Source: Prinsepia uniflora
Taxonomy: Eukaryota; Streptophyta; Magnoliopsida; Rosales; Rosaceae
Reading direction: 5' to 3'
Length of the DNA stretch: 64,000 nt
Assembly: GCA_032719365.1 (NCBI GenBank)
Contig: CM064872.1
Coordinates: forward strand, 44,190,252 to 44,254,251
Shown: positions 53,088 to 64,000 of the stretch, one piece after another
Layout of the letters: each line of letters starts with the position of its first letter
Numbering within the stretch: position 1 is the first letter of the stretch
Translations under genes and position numbers: made by a program
Notes under the pieces: model-generated
What the model saw: only the letters and a program-made list of their open reading frames with translations
What the model was told of the DNA's origin: nothing
Databases searched by the model: none

Positions 53088-53092
53088 TGTCA

Positions 53093-53307
53093 TCAAACTC
53101 CATCCTCAAAAATAGCTCCACCTTGGGTACGACTCGAGAAAGATGACCGCCAGTAATTCCCTTGTGCGACACGGAATAGCAATGCCAGAATTCATCTTCA
53201 GCAAGTCCCAGGCCAAAGAATTTGTTCAGCTTCTCGATGCACATGATGTGTCGATAGGCATCTACGTCCAGTTGAGCAGGGTTGCATCTCATCTGGCCAA
53301 TAATCAT
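53093..53307 (-). pseudogene. Antisense accessory ORF, N-terminal part
   Basis: The minus strand from ATG 53307 reads MIIGQMRCNPAQLDVDAYRH, then LNKFFGLGLAEDEFWHCYSV and ends FLRMEFDD at the target site. The frame continues on the far side of the LTR at 48167. In-frame codons upstream (VPVLSKFFS) extend it to a stop near 53336, and the P-x-Q-L-x-x-x-A pattern resembles the start of the plant putative gypsy-type transposon protein family. The frame running further into the LTR is read-through only. Confidence 0.65.
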
Positions 53308-53339
53308 GGAGAAGAACTTCGAGAGAACGGGAACTTAAA

Positions 53340-54531
53340 ACCCAACCCAATAATCATAGGGTGGAATTTAGTCCATCGACCGCCTACATGATTTTTTCCT
53401 CTTCCATTCTTAAGAGCCTTCATGGAAGAACATCTGTCGCCAAGCTCCACGAAGACGTCGTCTGAAAAGGCAATCTAATTACGAGCTTTCCACTCCATGA
53501 AGTCTTCAGGCTTCTCAAATTCCTGTCTTTCCCCCGGAATGGACTTTGGCTACGAGAACCGTCGCGCTCCCATAATGCGAGTTTACCAGACCGTTCCAAA
53601 AGAGCACCTTGACGCATCTTAAAGCGAACGCTTTAGAAAATGGTAGAAATTAACTTTTGGATCGTCGTCAATAAATGTCCAGAACTCCCGGAGTGGATAA
53701 AAACGTGAAGCTGCGAAGAAAAATCATCTTCGGTTAAATATATATATATATTTATAGTTACATTAGAAAAAAAGTTAATTTAATAAATAAATATATATAT
53801 TCATAAACTAGAAAAATAAATATATATGTAATGGGACCCGCCAACTGCTGCTGCAAAAAAAAGGCGAGTTGGGCGGCAACATGTGGTGGCAGCAGAGTTC
53901 CTTACAAGGAACTGATCGGGTGTTCCCTCGGTCACCAACCCGTCGTGACAGCTGAGTCAAAGCCTGCCACGTGGCTCATTTTCTGCACACTCCAACAGAT
54001 AGGCGTAGGCCCCATCTCTTTCTCCACAAATTTGGCGTTTCCCATGTGGTGCCTACTGCACAATGAACCCCATAATTCCCCCTGCTCTGCAACTGGCTTC
54101 TGACGCCTGGTGAGCTAATTAAGGGCACTAACAGAACCACATTAAATGTGGGACCCCCTGCCAGTGCTCACAAATTGGTCATGTCGCATGGAATTTGGTC
54201 CAAGCAAATTGGGCAGTGACGTCTCCCTGGCTCGAACCTGGCCTATCAAAGAGTGCAACACACATACCTTCATCCCTTTTCTGCGCCAGATGCAACCTGT
54301 TCCCGTCAGAGGAGTTTGTATAGAGCAAATGCACCACGTGACCTCTAATAAAGCCCACGCAGTCAGCCCTTGCCGCAATATTGACTTCGCCAATCCATTA
54401 ATTCAGGCCAAGTTTTGATCCACACATCAATCAACTCATGCCTAACTACAAAAATAAAAGTGCATAAGATAAGCAGGAAAAATTCAAACAAAAGCAAACT
54501 CTACCTGACGAATGGTCTTCTTCTTCAAACA
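53340..54531 (+). other. Tat 3' internal region, no sense-strand gene
   Basis: No domain is recognisable on either strand. The 70-90 codon open frames here (for example 53831-54103 and 54146-54418) are shared with the left copy because the whole block is duplicated, so their conservation is not evidence of coding. AT runs lie at 53737-53830. A promoter for the antisense ORF would be expected here. Confidence 0.5.
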
Positions 54532-54909
54532 TGTCAGGACACGTCCCAATCCCCCCGGAAATAACGAGAGATGCTCCTGATCCCGTATGACACGGAGGGT
54601 CAGACTACAAAAAATTTGATTTTTTAGCCCAACCGGCTTCCAGAGTACGCCAGGATCCGGAGGAGGTATGTGATGTCTCGGTCTCTACTACAGTCCACTC
54701 ACAGTCTTTCTGGTTTTCAATGCCCTTTAGATAGATTACGGTGTGGACTGTAGCAGAGACCAAGACATTACATACCTCATCCGGATCCTAGCGTACTCTG
54801 GAAGTTGGTCGGGCTGAAGGTTCAAATTTTTCCTAGTCTGACACTCCATGTCAGACGGGATCAGCAGCGTCCCTCGTTAATCCCGGGGGGATTGTGACGG
54901 GTCCTAACA
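54532..54909. mobile_element. 378-bp foldback element, right copy
   Basis: Same element as 27025-27402, with the same ends and target duplication AAACA (54527-54531 and 54910-54914). It was present before the tail was duplicated. Confidence 0.85.
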
Positions 54910-55214
54910 AAACAACTCTACCTCTCGTCTAAATCAGACAAATGAATCCTTCCAGTCCTATAGCTATTTAAACAAAAAGGGGAGCCTTGGTTTTTAATTT
55001 TATTTAATCCAATAAAACTGAAGTTTTTTCTATTTAATGAATTTCATTTAAATTTATTTAATTGAAATTTATTCTCTTAAAAATTTCATTTAATCACATT
55101 AAGTTGAAATTTATTTTGTTTACCTAAAATAAATCTCATTTAGTTAAAGTTGATTAAATTTTTTCCATAAAGGTTCAATCAAAACAAAAATGGCAACATT
55201 TCTCACTCCCACAC

Positions 55215-55220
55215 AAATAT

Positions 55221-55254
<34 letters not shown>

Positions 55255-55290
55255 GAATATATATATATGAATATATATATATATGTATAC
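55215..55290. repeat. (AT)n-rich microsatellite
   Basis: An AT repeat broken by GAATAT and AAATAT units, longer by about 14 bp than its counterpart at 27708-27772. Confidence 0.9.
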
Positions 55291-55423
55291 ATATATGGCT
55301 GGTATGAATATACCCTGTCAATTTTATTTATAAGCTCAGTGTTTTTCCTAAACACGGAGAAGGAGCAAAAAAAAAAAAATCCAAGAATGTACATCCCTTC
55401 GGATTCCCTGAATTCCGAAGCGA

Positions 55424-55433
55424 TATGGGGGCA
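55424..55433 (+). other. Polypurine tract of the Tat element
   Basis: A purine run (ATGGGGGCA context) lies a few bases before the 3' LTR start and is the likely plus-strand primer. The equivalent in the left copy is at 27901-27910. Confidence 0.6.
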
Positions 55434-55435
55434 TT

Positions 55436-56001
55436 TGTGGAACTCAAAATCATCCAAAAATTGTGGAGCTGTCACGTGGCCCATAATTCCCCAAATGACC
55501 AAATTAGCCCTAGCAATAACGCTAGTCATTTGAAAACACTCACACATTAAATAATCTATTTACCAGCTAAATATGTTATTTAATCGGGTTAAAATCTCGG
55601 TAATATTAATATTCTCTACGAGAGTTAATTGTCATTATTCTTAGTAACGGACAATTAATATTAATATTTAAACACAATAATTATCATTATTATCATAATG
55701 AGCTATTATTATAATTATTAAATAATATATTATTTATTAATTACAAATTCAACCAACCAATCAGAACGCTCCGAGGCTCCCAAGATTTTCCTATAAATAG
55801 CGGAACACATTTCATTTCCAAGGTACGTCGATTCTTCGTTTCGAAGTATATCTTTTTCCTCTTTCAAAGCTGACTTAGGCATCGGAGTATTCTTGGTCGA
55901 ACAACCCCGCGGGTAATCGATCGAGGCAACAATAACTAATTGTTTGCTGTTTGAAGGAATTGTGAGGATTTTTTGCGGCGGATTCAATTTTTGATTCAAC
56001 A
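55436..56001 (+). mobile_element. 3' LTR of the Tat element (566 bp)
   Basis: It starts TGTGGAACTCAAAATCATCC and ends TTGATTCAACA, followed by target copy CTGTT (56002-56006). It differs from the left LTR (27913-28494) by scattered substitutions and small indels, including loss of about 17 bp in the AATAATATATTT region. A TATA-like CCTATAAATAGC lies at 55790-55802. Confidence 0.85.
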
Positions 56002-56165
56002 CTGTTGATTGATGATTGCTAATTATTGATTGTTGATCGCTGATTGTTTATTGTTGATTTAAATTTTAAATTAAAATCCACAGATCATCAAAGCACTGCT
56101 TATTGCTGATTTCTGATTGCTGATTGCTGATTGCTGATTGCCGATTGCCAACCCAACATCCAATA
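56002..56165 (+). repeat. Minisatellite-like flank on the right of the Tat element
   Basis: TGATTGCTGATTGC-type words and a TTTAAATTTTAAATTAAAATC block continue the array seen at 25320-25467. This supports 25468-56001 being one insertion. Confidence 0.75.
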
Positions 56166-57186
56166 TTCATCGATCCTTGCTTGGTAAATCAATCATCTCT
56201 GCTAATTTTTTTTTTTTACCAGCATCACTTTTTGCACCGATGAGCTTTTTCAAATTTGGAATTTTGATGCCTAGTTTACTTGCCAGCACTCATCACATTT
56301 GAAGCATGTATTCAAAGAATTTAATTTATGGTTGTGACGAGATTTGTAATACAAGTGAATTGATGCAAATTTTATGAATTCAACCACCAATACTTGTTTT
56401 AACATGCATTAATTAAATAATTAATTTGTTGTAAAGGTTATTCTTTTCGAGAGGGAATAACATCATCCAAACAAAAAGCTCATTTTCGTTCTTCTTTTCG
56501 AGAAAGTTATGAAACATAGCGGGAAATGACTTGGCAATTTCCGATCATTCAATCGGTTTAAAGTTTAAAAAAGAGAAACGTTATTTTCAATCCTTCATAC
56601 GTGGTAGATTGTATATAATAAAATTCTTCTAAAAATAAATTAATCTAAATTCTCTAGCCACGTGAAAATGATACTACAAGTCTCTTCCAATTGCTTATCA
56701 GTTTTTTTTTTCCTTACTTCTGATTAAAACAATTGTTGTTCGTGACATTTTAACGTGCACGAGAAATCTCTTGTATAGCCAATATCAAAAATTATACATG
56801 CACGAACTTTTCATGGATGCTAAAAGCTTTTGTAAAATTTTTGTTAGGCACTAGAAATAAATAATATTAATAAGATGTGATCGATGATGTGTAAAGTGTT
56901 GGAAATGAATGGTGTTTTATGAGTGAGATGAAATATGAACAATGGAAATGCTTACTTTTCCACATCGGGTTAAAGAACAAGTGAGAAGAATCCCTTTGCA
57001 ATCAAGTCTTTTATGGAACCCAAGAATCTTGACCCTATTAAGCAACCTTTGCTCCAAGCAATACTCCAATTCCCTCCGTCACCTCTCGATCGATTTCTCT
57101 TCTTCTTCGATCATCTCTCTTGTTGAGACGGATCGCGCGACTGCATGAATCATTGTAGCTCACAGTTATATTGATATCACCTCAAA
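56166..57186 (+). other. Intergenic DNA and 5' flank of the DUF1218 gene
   Basis: No element is recognised. The last about 120 bases are pyrimidine-rich (TTTCTCTTCTTCTTCGATC, 57094-57112), typical of a plant 5' untranslated region. I could not choose a TATA box with confidence. Confidence 0.45.
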
Positions 57187-58392
57187 ATGCCAAAGGCAGT
57201 GACACATGCAGACCTTTCACCAAACTGGCCGACAACCGGTTTAGGGAGCAAAACCGGCTGTTTTCTCATGGTCTTGGCCATTCTCTGTGGCCTCTTGTGC
57301 TTCATTCTCTGCCTAATTGCTGAATGCACTCGTTCCAAGGTACCAAAATGTTTTTTTTTTTTATGAAACATTACTTAAAAAAAAATCATTAAGTCTCTCG
57401 ATCTGTGGTTGATCGATGATTTTTTTTTTTATGTGTAGGTAACGTGGCTGAGCAGCAGTAGTGGTGATAACGAAGGAGAGGGAGGAATGTATGAATGTGT
57501 ATACAGCGGCAGCGGGAAATCGCCGCTGTTATGTGCGGCGAGTGCATTTCTGGGATTGGCAGTGATCATGGTGGTTGAACATGCATACATGTTGGCTGCT
57601 ATTAGCAACTGCCCTCCATCATTCTTGGTTATTTGGGAGCCTCATCAATCTGGCCCTGCCAAGGGCTTGAAATGGCAAGCTGCCTTTTTCTTTGTATCAA
57701 CTTGGTATGCCAAACCATTTTATTACTTTGATTGGATCATATAGCCTTTGTACGTAGTTTATGTTAGCTAACCACAAATTCTCTTTGCAAGACTCAAAAC
57801 CCCAGGTGTGGTGTGGACATGATTAGATTGAATTGGATAACTCTTCACATTCAATATATTTTAAATGTGAAAAATGGACGTTGTTTCATTATATATAGGA
57901 CGATTAGATAGAATTAGGTATAAAATGAAACTCCCATTTTCTAATCCTACTACTTCAAGAGAATTGGGTTGAGCTGAGTAAGTTTTATTTTATCTCTACT
58001 TTTAATCCCTTTATTATAATAAAAATACATTCTCTAAATATACGTTAAATTTGATGAGTTATTTAATATAATTATCTAATCTTGCTCACCAAACGAGCCG
58101 AAACTACCTAGTATTATTGCTAGTAGATTTTATAATCGCATTTTTTCTATAGTTATTACTAAATTGTTACAACTTCATAAAAAAAACAAAGTACTGAAAA
58201 TAATATAAATCACAAATAATATTTAACAACCAACATGTGACCTATTTCATAGATGAAAAAAGTTAGATATTGGTAATTGTATGGAGAAAAATCAACTGGA
58301 AACGTTCATTGATAAATTGAAAAGTGAGTACAGGTTCTAGAGACAAATTAACAAATTACTTTATGTTGAGATTTGGTCCGCGATAAGGTTAG

Positions 58393-58426
<34 letters not shown>

Positions 58427-58961
58427 GAGTTTTTAATCAATAACAGACGTCATATCCAAAAATAATTGTGAAATGCATGAGATTGGCTAGCTTCTTTTGA
58501 AAATTGAATCATGACTTCATGCACGCATTGAATATCACAAATAATAATGTTCATGTGGATGATGATGAATTAGGGTTTGTTTTGCTGTTGGGGAGATACT
58601 GTTGCTGATAGGCCTAAGTGTGGAGTCGGGGCATTTGAGGAAATGGTCAACACCTAGACCCAGCTGCCTTGTTCTGAGAGAAGGAGTTTTCTCAGCTGCT
58701 GGAGTGTTCACATTGACTGCTGTTTTGCTTGCTGCTGGGTTATACTTGACTGCATGGAGAGCAAAAAGAATCTCCATGCACCAAGAAAATGTGAGAAGGG
58801 AGATTGTTGAAGCTTCAATCCTCTATGCATCTCCACCAACCTCTCCTCAAATCTCAACCATTCCTAGAGAAAACCCTATTTTCACAGAAACTCAAAATTA
58901 TCATCATCAGCCATTGTCCAATGTAACTCAAGCAGCTCTTGCCAAGCACTTAAATATATAG
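57187..58961 (+). CDS. DUF1218 family four-pass membrane protein, three exons
   Basis: Exons 57187-57339, 57439-57704 and 58574-58961 join in frame to 268 codons plus stop; both introns are GT-AG (57340-57438, phase 0; 57705-58573, phase 2). The protein has four predicted membrane segments, about residues 24-45, 81-105, 131-155 and 178-201. TM1 is followed by AECTRS (46-51), then a loop with CVYSGSGKSPLLCAASAFLG (71-90), and TM4 by a 65-residue polar tail. The A-E-x-x-R-S after TM1 and C-x-Y before TM2 are the pattern of the plant-specific DUF1218 family, some of whose members affect lignin and leaf symmetry; the role of this one is not known. ATG 57187 is chosen because it opens the frame 20-odd residues before TM1 and lies after a CT-rich leader. 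No stop or frameshift is seen, so it is probably functional. Confidence 0.82.
57705..58573 (+). other. Intron 2 of the DUF1218 gene
   Basis: This 869-bp AT-rich intron starts GTATGCC and ends GAATTAG. It holds an AT microsatellite at 58395-58425 and no transposable element that I recognise, in contrast to everything around the gene. Confidence 0.75.
58395..58425. repeat. (AT)n microsatellite in intron 2
   Basis: An uninterrupted AT run of about 30 bases. Confidence 0.95.
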
Positions 58962-59305
58962 ACAACCAAAACCATCAAGTTCCTTCTCCAACATTTGTAA
59001 GTTGGTCTTACGTACGTACTCAAACAAATGTAAATTGTACACAGATGTATACGATTAACATATAATATAGTTTCGCCATTTTAGCTCATATCTTTTTTCC
59101 ATATGAAAACTACACTTTAGTAGACCATTATAACCAATCTTATGTCCAGGAACAATCAACTTATTTTTCTTATAACCGAAGATAAACTCACTTTTTTTAA
59201 TTGCGATTTTAATTATTTACCCTTAAGGAAACTAATTAAGGGTGTTAATTGACACGTAAAAACCAATTTATTTTAAAATTGTGGATTTACTTGTTTACCT
59301 TTAAC
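58962..59305 (+). other. 3' flank of the DUF1218 gene
   Basis: AT-rich sequence without a gene. A TTGTAAGTTGG and AAATGTAAATTGTAC stretch (58995-59040) could be the 3' untranslated end; no clear AATAAA is present. Confidence 0.45.
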
Positions 59306-59310
59306 TAAAT

Positions 59311-61812
59311 GTGACGACCCGGAAATTGGAGAAAGGAAAAATTGGAAAAGTTGAATGTAAAATGACGATTTTACCCCTAGTTATAAGGACCGAAAGTTGA
59401 CTTTTTGATCGGGACCTTGTTTGGACTTTCTGGAAGGACCGTTTGATAGGTCTCGGGACGCTGAATCCGTAGACAGGCGGCATGCGTCAATCGGAGTCCG
59501 GATGGAAAAGTTATGGGTCTCGAACGGCGAGGGGCATTTTGGTCATTTGGTTAGTAAGGGTAAAACGATCATTCACTGTAGCTAAATCATGAGTCAGTTA
59601 TAGGATTGTTGAGTGACATCTATCACTTAGAAAATGAGGTTAGTGGCACTGGTTGCCGCTAAATGCAAAATATACATAATAAAAACAAACAAAAACATAC
59701 ATATCCATTGTTGATCATATCTGATCGATTGAACTCCAGACGTTGAGAGACTGAATAGAGAGAATAAAAGGGAAATTGTAGAGTGAAAAACGGAAAGAAA
59801 GAAGAGGGAACATTGAGAGAAAACTCAGAAACCCGAGGGAAAACCCGAAACCAGATTTTGGACACTTGAATCTCGATTTTCAAGTATTGGACTAATTGAA
59901 GTGAAATTGAGTTGAGATTAAGTTTTCTGGGAGCCAAACGATTCGAACCAAATCAAATAGGAAGGGAATTGATGGAGATTTGACTGAGAACGAGCCTTGC
60001 GACAGTTCTGAAATTTTGAGGTTTGGTTGGATTGATTCAAGGTAAGAAGTGATGTAATTAATGTTGAAATTTTGTTCATAGGATTCCTTTGTAACTTCCT
60101 GATTCATTAGAATGGACAATTTAAGTCGAATTGGTCAAATTGGGATTTTGAATTTAACGGGTATCGAATTTGAAATTGGTAGATTTTAATCTATATTGTA
60201 TGAATTTAAGGATACAGAACTTTAATTCGAAGTGATTACAAAGTTTTGGTTGAAAGAATCGAAGAAATCATGGTCGAATTGAAAGAGAATGAATCGGATC
60301 CTATCGCGGTTTGCAGACCCGTATAACAGTCATACGGGTGAGAACGATGACACTGTTCCCTGCCGCATGGCTTTCACGCGCAGCCGCTTGCGACGGCGCC
60401 TGAGGGCGCGTGGTGAGTTTTCTGGGGAAGTGTTCAACATGTGTTTTACTCTATTCAATATAACGAATATTTTGGTGTTGGTTTTGAGTCAATCGGACAC
60501 CGTTTTGATATTGTTTCGAGGGTCCGAATGTTTATGTTATGTTTTAAATTAATATTTAATTCCCGAAAATTGTGGGAAATTAATATGATATTCATTGAGT
60601 CATTAGTGACCTTTAATGATGATTTTGGGCAGGACTTGGAATTCCTGGAAGGTACCGGAAATTACGGAAACGCTTGCAGCTCGAAAAGCGAGCGGTTTGG
60701 ACGGTGTGTGAGTGGACGTTTGTTTTATAAACTATTATGCATGCATAGTTAAATGTTTTACATGATTGATTGCATGATTTGGCTTGCAATGATGTCATGG
60801 TGATTTGGCATGATTATTTGTGATTTAATGATTATTTTAGTCGGTCTTTCGGACACGTTTTACGAGAAATGTGCAAATAATATTTTGGGCTAAGCCCGGA
60901 GTCAAAAAGGTTTCAAAAAGGATATTTTGACTTAGTTGGTGAGTCAAGGATGATTTTGGGATTATTTTAATGTTCTAAAATGAGATTTTATGGATTTACG
61001 TGTAATTGGCATTTGGGCTTGAGACCCTGTCGGAATGCTTTTGACTTGGTTTGAAGTCATGGATTTGATTGATATGTGTTTGTGGAATGGATTGTATTTG
61101 TGATTGTGGATACTGGACCATGTTCTGGATGGTGCGAGTGCAGTTCCTAGACGTGACTCGGATGTTGCGTGAGTGCAACTCCCGAGTATGTGGTACGTCT
61201 AGATGGTGCGTGTGCAGTTCCCAGACATGACTGATATGACTCGGATGGTGCCTGAGTGCAGTTCCAAAGGTTGGCCTACGCGTAGTGTGGATGTGATTGT
61301 GTGATTGTTTGTGCACTTTTGAATAGTGCGGATTGATGGATTGATTGATTGTGAACTTGTGAATAATGCTATTTGATGTTGATTGTGATTGCGTACTGGT
61401 ATTGAGTACGGCTTCTGGTCTTTGTGGCCAGGTGATTATGTTTTCATATGTTTGGCTTGAGAGCCGGGATTTGATACTTGTTATGTGATTTGGCTGGAAA
61501 GCCGGTGGTTGTTGTTCATATGTTTTTCCCTATGCATGCATGGTTTGATAAACTGGAGGGTAAATGATGTATTTTGAAATGTGTTGCAAATGATATTATT
61601 TTTGTCCACTCACACCTTTTCTGTTTTGATGACCCTCCAGGCCGTGGCACAACGTTCGGGGCTGATCGAGAGGCGGAGGCATGAGAGGAAATCAGTGCAG
61701 TTATCCCTGGTTTGACAGGTGCTGAAGGGTAGTTTCGGGACTTCAGTTGACTTGTTAGACGGGAGCAGGACCAGGCACAGTTATCAAAGTCCAGTTGGGA
61801 CGGGTCTTGTCA
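59311..61812 (+). mobile_element. Solo LTR-X (2502 bp), target duplication TAAAT
   Basis: It starts (T)GTGACGACCCGGAAATTGG and ends GGGACGGGTCTTGTCA, flanked by TAAAT at 59306-59310 and 61813-61817. The first T is shared with the target copy, so the start may be 59310. It has one GTTGACTTTT block (59395), CACGCGCAGCCGC near 60375, GTGAGTGGAC at 60709, a short array of GATGGTGCGTGAGTGCAGTTCC-like units (61120-61265), GTCCACTCAC near 61604 and acceptor-like CCTCCAGG at 61640. This copy lacks the second GTTGACTTTT block. Confidence 0.88.
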
Positions 61813-61940
61813 TAAATGAATGGCGTTTTTACAATTTACACGATTTAACAATTAGGGTTTTAGAAAATTTTGGGAAGGAGAATGGGTGGGGTAGTAGAAG
61901 AGCCTTAATGTTGGGGTAACTTAAGTGCTGGAATATGTGG

Positions 61941-63540
61941 TGACAGGACCCCACCCAAATATATTAGAATAGTACACCTGTACCCTGCTCCCGTTTGATA
62001 GAAGCCTTGTTAGACAAGGGATAAACTCAACTCTGCTAGTTCATGGCTCTGCCTCTCGAGCCTCGATTCCCGTGCAGCGAAAACTAATAAAACGTGTGAG
62101 TGGACAAAAGCAATCGTTTAAACATAATTTGAAAACATCTAGATTTTACCCTCCGTTTTATAAAATCATGCATTCTTACCAAACCATTTCAAGAACCATT
62201 TCACTTGACTATAACAACCTAGTTTATAACCTCAAAATAGGTGAAAAGAGTTCTTAACTCAATAGAAACCTTGAACCGTCTAAGATCTCGGTAAATCGAT
62301 ATAACTATTACATAAGATCACAACTATCAACACAAAGACAACACACCAATCACAACCAATCAACCCACCATCATCACAACGTCAATCACCAAGCTACTCC
62401 ACTAGTAGGCATATCACAAATTCACTAGGAAATCGAAGCCCAGCTCGACGTCTGAGACTACCAAATCCGTCAACACACATCATGAGGAAGTTTACTCATC
62501 ATAAACCACATCATCAATACACAATCAATCCATGTCCAACATTATCACAGAATTCACACAAAGTCAACACAGCATCACTACACAAACACAACATCAATCA
62601 TTACATCACAAGGACACTACCGGTAGGCCATCACATACACACTTGCTAGTCCCGGGTTCGACGCCTGAGACACACATCCAATCAACACAATCACAGTCAT
62701 ACACAATACTAGTCTTAGGATTCGGAGCCTCCGGCTCGACGTCTGTGACTAATCAATCAACAAGCATTATAACCCATATAATCGACCCAAGCCCAAATCA
62801 CAATCATCATCACCACAATTTACATCAACCATACCAACAACACATACTCATCTCATATCTCATATCACAATTAAAACCCACAATCAGAATCTTGGGCCTA
62901 AGCCCCAAACACAGTTTAAACACCAATTCTGGTAAAATGTGCCATTAATGCAATTTCCGTAAAAACCGTCCAAAAATCATATGAAAATCATAAATATTTC
63001 AAATAATGTTGTTTTATGTCATAATTCACTTTTAAATCAAAATCACATTCGTAACGGTGTTCAAAACATAGTTTACGAAAAACCTCAAAAAATGGGTAAT
63101 AAAATATTAATTAAATAACCATAAAATCACCGAATTTGTATAAAATCCCAACCACTCCAATGTCATCAAAATCACATAGAAACACATTTAAACCATGTAA
63201 GTATGCAAACATAATAGTTTAGGGGAAAAAAGTCCACTCATGCACCTTCGTATCGTCGAATTCTACTTTGCAGGGTTTTTTCGTAATTCTGGGAACCTCA
63301 AAACCTGCCATAATTCACATCTAATGGTCATTAACTATCCCAATTATTCCCTATTTTAATCCCATAATTTTTCAAGATTTTTAACGAATTTAAAACAAAC
63401 TCTAAACCTCTGGAAAACCAAAACTGTCCCGAGATGATGTCTGATAGCCTTGAAAATTGTACTGTTGAACTTGTATGATCAAATACTATAAATTTCATGT
63501 TGACGTCACCTCAAAAAGTCCCCTCACACGCTGATAGAAT
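61941..63540 (-). mobile_element. Reverse-orientation LTR-X, incomplete
   Basis: The plus strand starts TGACAGGACCCCACCC, the reverse of an LTR-X 3' end. On the minus strand come GTCCACTCAC (near 62100), the CGACGTCTGAGAC/CGACGCCTGAGAC repeats (62440-62750), then GTTGACGTCAC-like sequence near 63500. The LTR 5' end is not reached before another LTR piece begins, so it is truncated or interrupted. The right boundary is approximate. Confidence 0.65.
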
Positions 63541-64000
63541 CCTATCTGGAAAACATCGTATCCACATACCCGGTCCTACTCTCGTCTGACAGGTAACCTA
63601 AGGTATCAAATGTATCCTCAAAACCCCCGTTAGACCAAGGATACTCACCTACTCATTAGCTTATGCCTCCGTTAAGTATATACCTTCAATTCTCATGTAG
63701 CGACCCTGGAGGGTTTCAAAAATACAAAAACCGTGTGAGTGGACAAAATAAAGGTTTTAAAAACATACTATTCGAAAATATACTATTTATCCTCCATTAC
63801 TAAAAACTATGCATGCATCAACAAGTTTTCAAATATCAGAAAATCAATGAGAAACCAAGTAAATCCAGAATACGTACCAGAAACATAGCCATATAAAGCT
63901 ATATGAAAATACCCGCACCGGTATGAACATAAACAGGTTAACATCATAACTTGACAAAACCCATCCTCGATGCTGCAAAATCATCATATCACAAAACCAC
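63541..64000 (-). mobile_element. Second reverse LTR-X piece, running off the window
   Basis: It contains GTCTGACAGG, a CTGGAGGG/CCGTGTGAGTGGACAAAATAA block (63700-63750) and ATGCATGC (63809), matching the 3' quarter of LTR-X on the minus strand and collinear with 61970-62175. The extreme LTR end (about 40 bp) is missing at its left side. Confidence 0.55.

Larger units (their letters stand above)
25468..56001 (+). mobile_element. Tat-lineage Ty3/gypsy retrotransposon, 30.5 kb with nested insertions
   Basis: Order on the plus strand: short 5' LTR remnant, duplicated tail, complete LTR (27913-28494), primer binding site, gag, protease, RT-RNase H, a second RNase H, integrase, a 20-bp tandem array, an antisense ORF, polypurine tract, and 3' LTR (55436-56001). 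Target copies are CTATT (25463-25467) and CTGTT (56002-56006), one mismatch. A second RNase H after the usual one and a long 3' region with an antisense ORF are known traits of the Tat group (Grande-like elements). Primary insertions of LTR-X lie at 29407, 36960, 40071 and 48168. Stops and frameshifts in every gene show it is dead. Confidence 0.85.
53002..56001 (+). repeat. 3.0-kb direct repeat, right copy (matches 25499-28494)
   Basis: Content as for the left copy. Here it sits in its original context: the LTR-X tail is attached to the rest of that LTR and the antisense ORF start is collinear with its remainder across the insertion. The copy therefore represents the ancestral 3' end of the Tat element. 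Confidence 0.9.

Overview
The window is nuclear DNA of a flowering plant, probably a eudicot with a large, repeat-rich genome. It is almost wholly nested transposable elements: Ty3/gypsy and other LTR elements plus a CACTA relic. There is one apparently intact host gene, a three-exon DUF1218 membrane-protein gene at 57187-58961. I found no rRNA, tRNA, CRISPR or prokaryotic feature. Species cannot be named from the sequence.

Layout. 1-7222: a minus-strand Ty3/gypsy chromovirus-like element with an initiator-Met-type primer binding site, a gag fragment and a decayed protease. It is cut by two plus-strand LTRs of the same superfamily. 7223-14270: the 3' end of another LTR element (polypurine tract, LTR beginning TGATAAC) holding a minus-strand LTR, which in turn holds a third LTR. 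14273-24791: a decayed CACTA element (TNP2 C-terminal relic, 341-bp repeats, right terminus CCTTGTAGTG) interrupted by an LTR-type insertion at 15808-19417 and a solo LTR at 21186-24133. 25468-56001: one Tat-lineage Ty3/gypsy element spread over 30.5 kb, with gag, protease, RT-RNase H, a second RNase H, integrase and an antisense accessory ORF. It is split by four primary LTR insertions, two of which carry further insertions. Target-site duplications support most of these boundaries. 56002-59310: the host gene island. 59311-64000: three more LTRs or LTR fragments.

The dominant repeat is one LTR superfamily, called LTR-X here. It is about 2.4-3.3 kb, begins TGTAACGACCC or a variant, ends GGGTCCTGTCA or a variant, and makes 5-bp target duplications. 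One copy (2260-7222) is joined to a primer binding site and gag, which shows that these are LTRs and not DNA transposons. Most other copies are solo LTRs.

Most notable observations: (1) insertions whose two ends are BOTH the 3' end of LTR-X in inverted orientation, yet which have 5-bp target duplications (27025-27402 with its duplicate 54532-54909; 50968-52598); (2) a segment in LTR-X bounded by GTGAGTGGAC and GTCCACTCAC and followed by a good splice acceptor, so an intron-like or long-stem structure within an LTR; (3) a 3.0-kb direct repeat at the ends of the Tat element that looks like an LTR pair but is really 3' internal sequence plus a 0.57-kb LTR, pointing to a recombined or collapsed tandem element; (4) an antisense ORF split by an LTR insertion and rebuilt conceptually across its target duplication.
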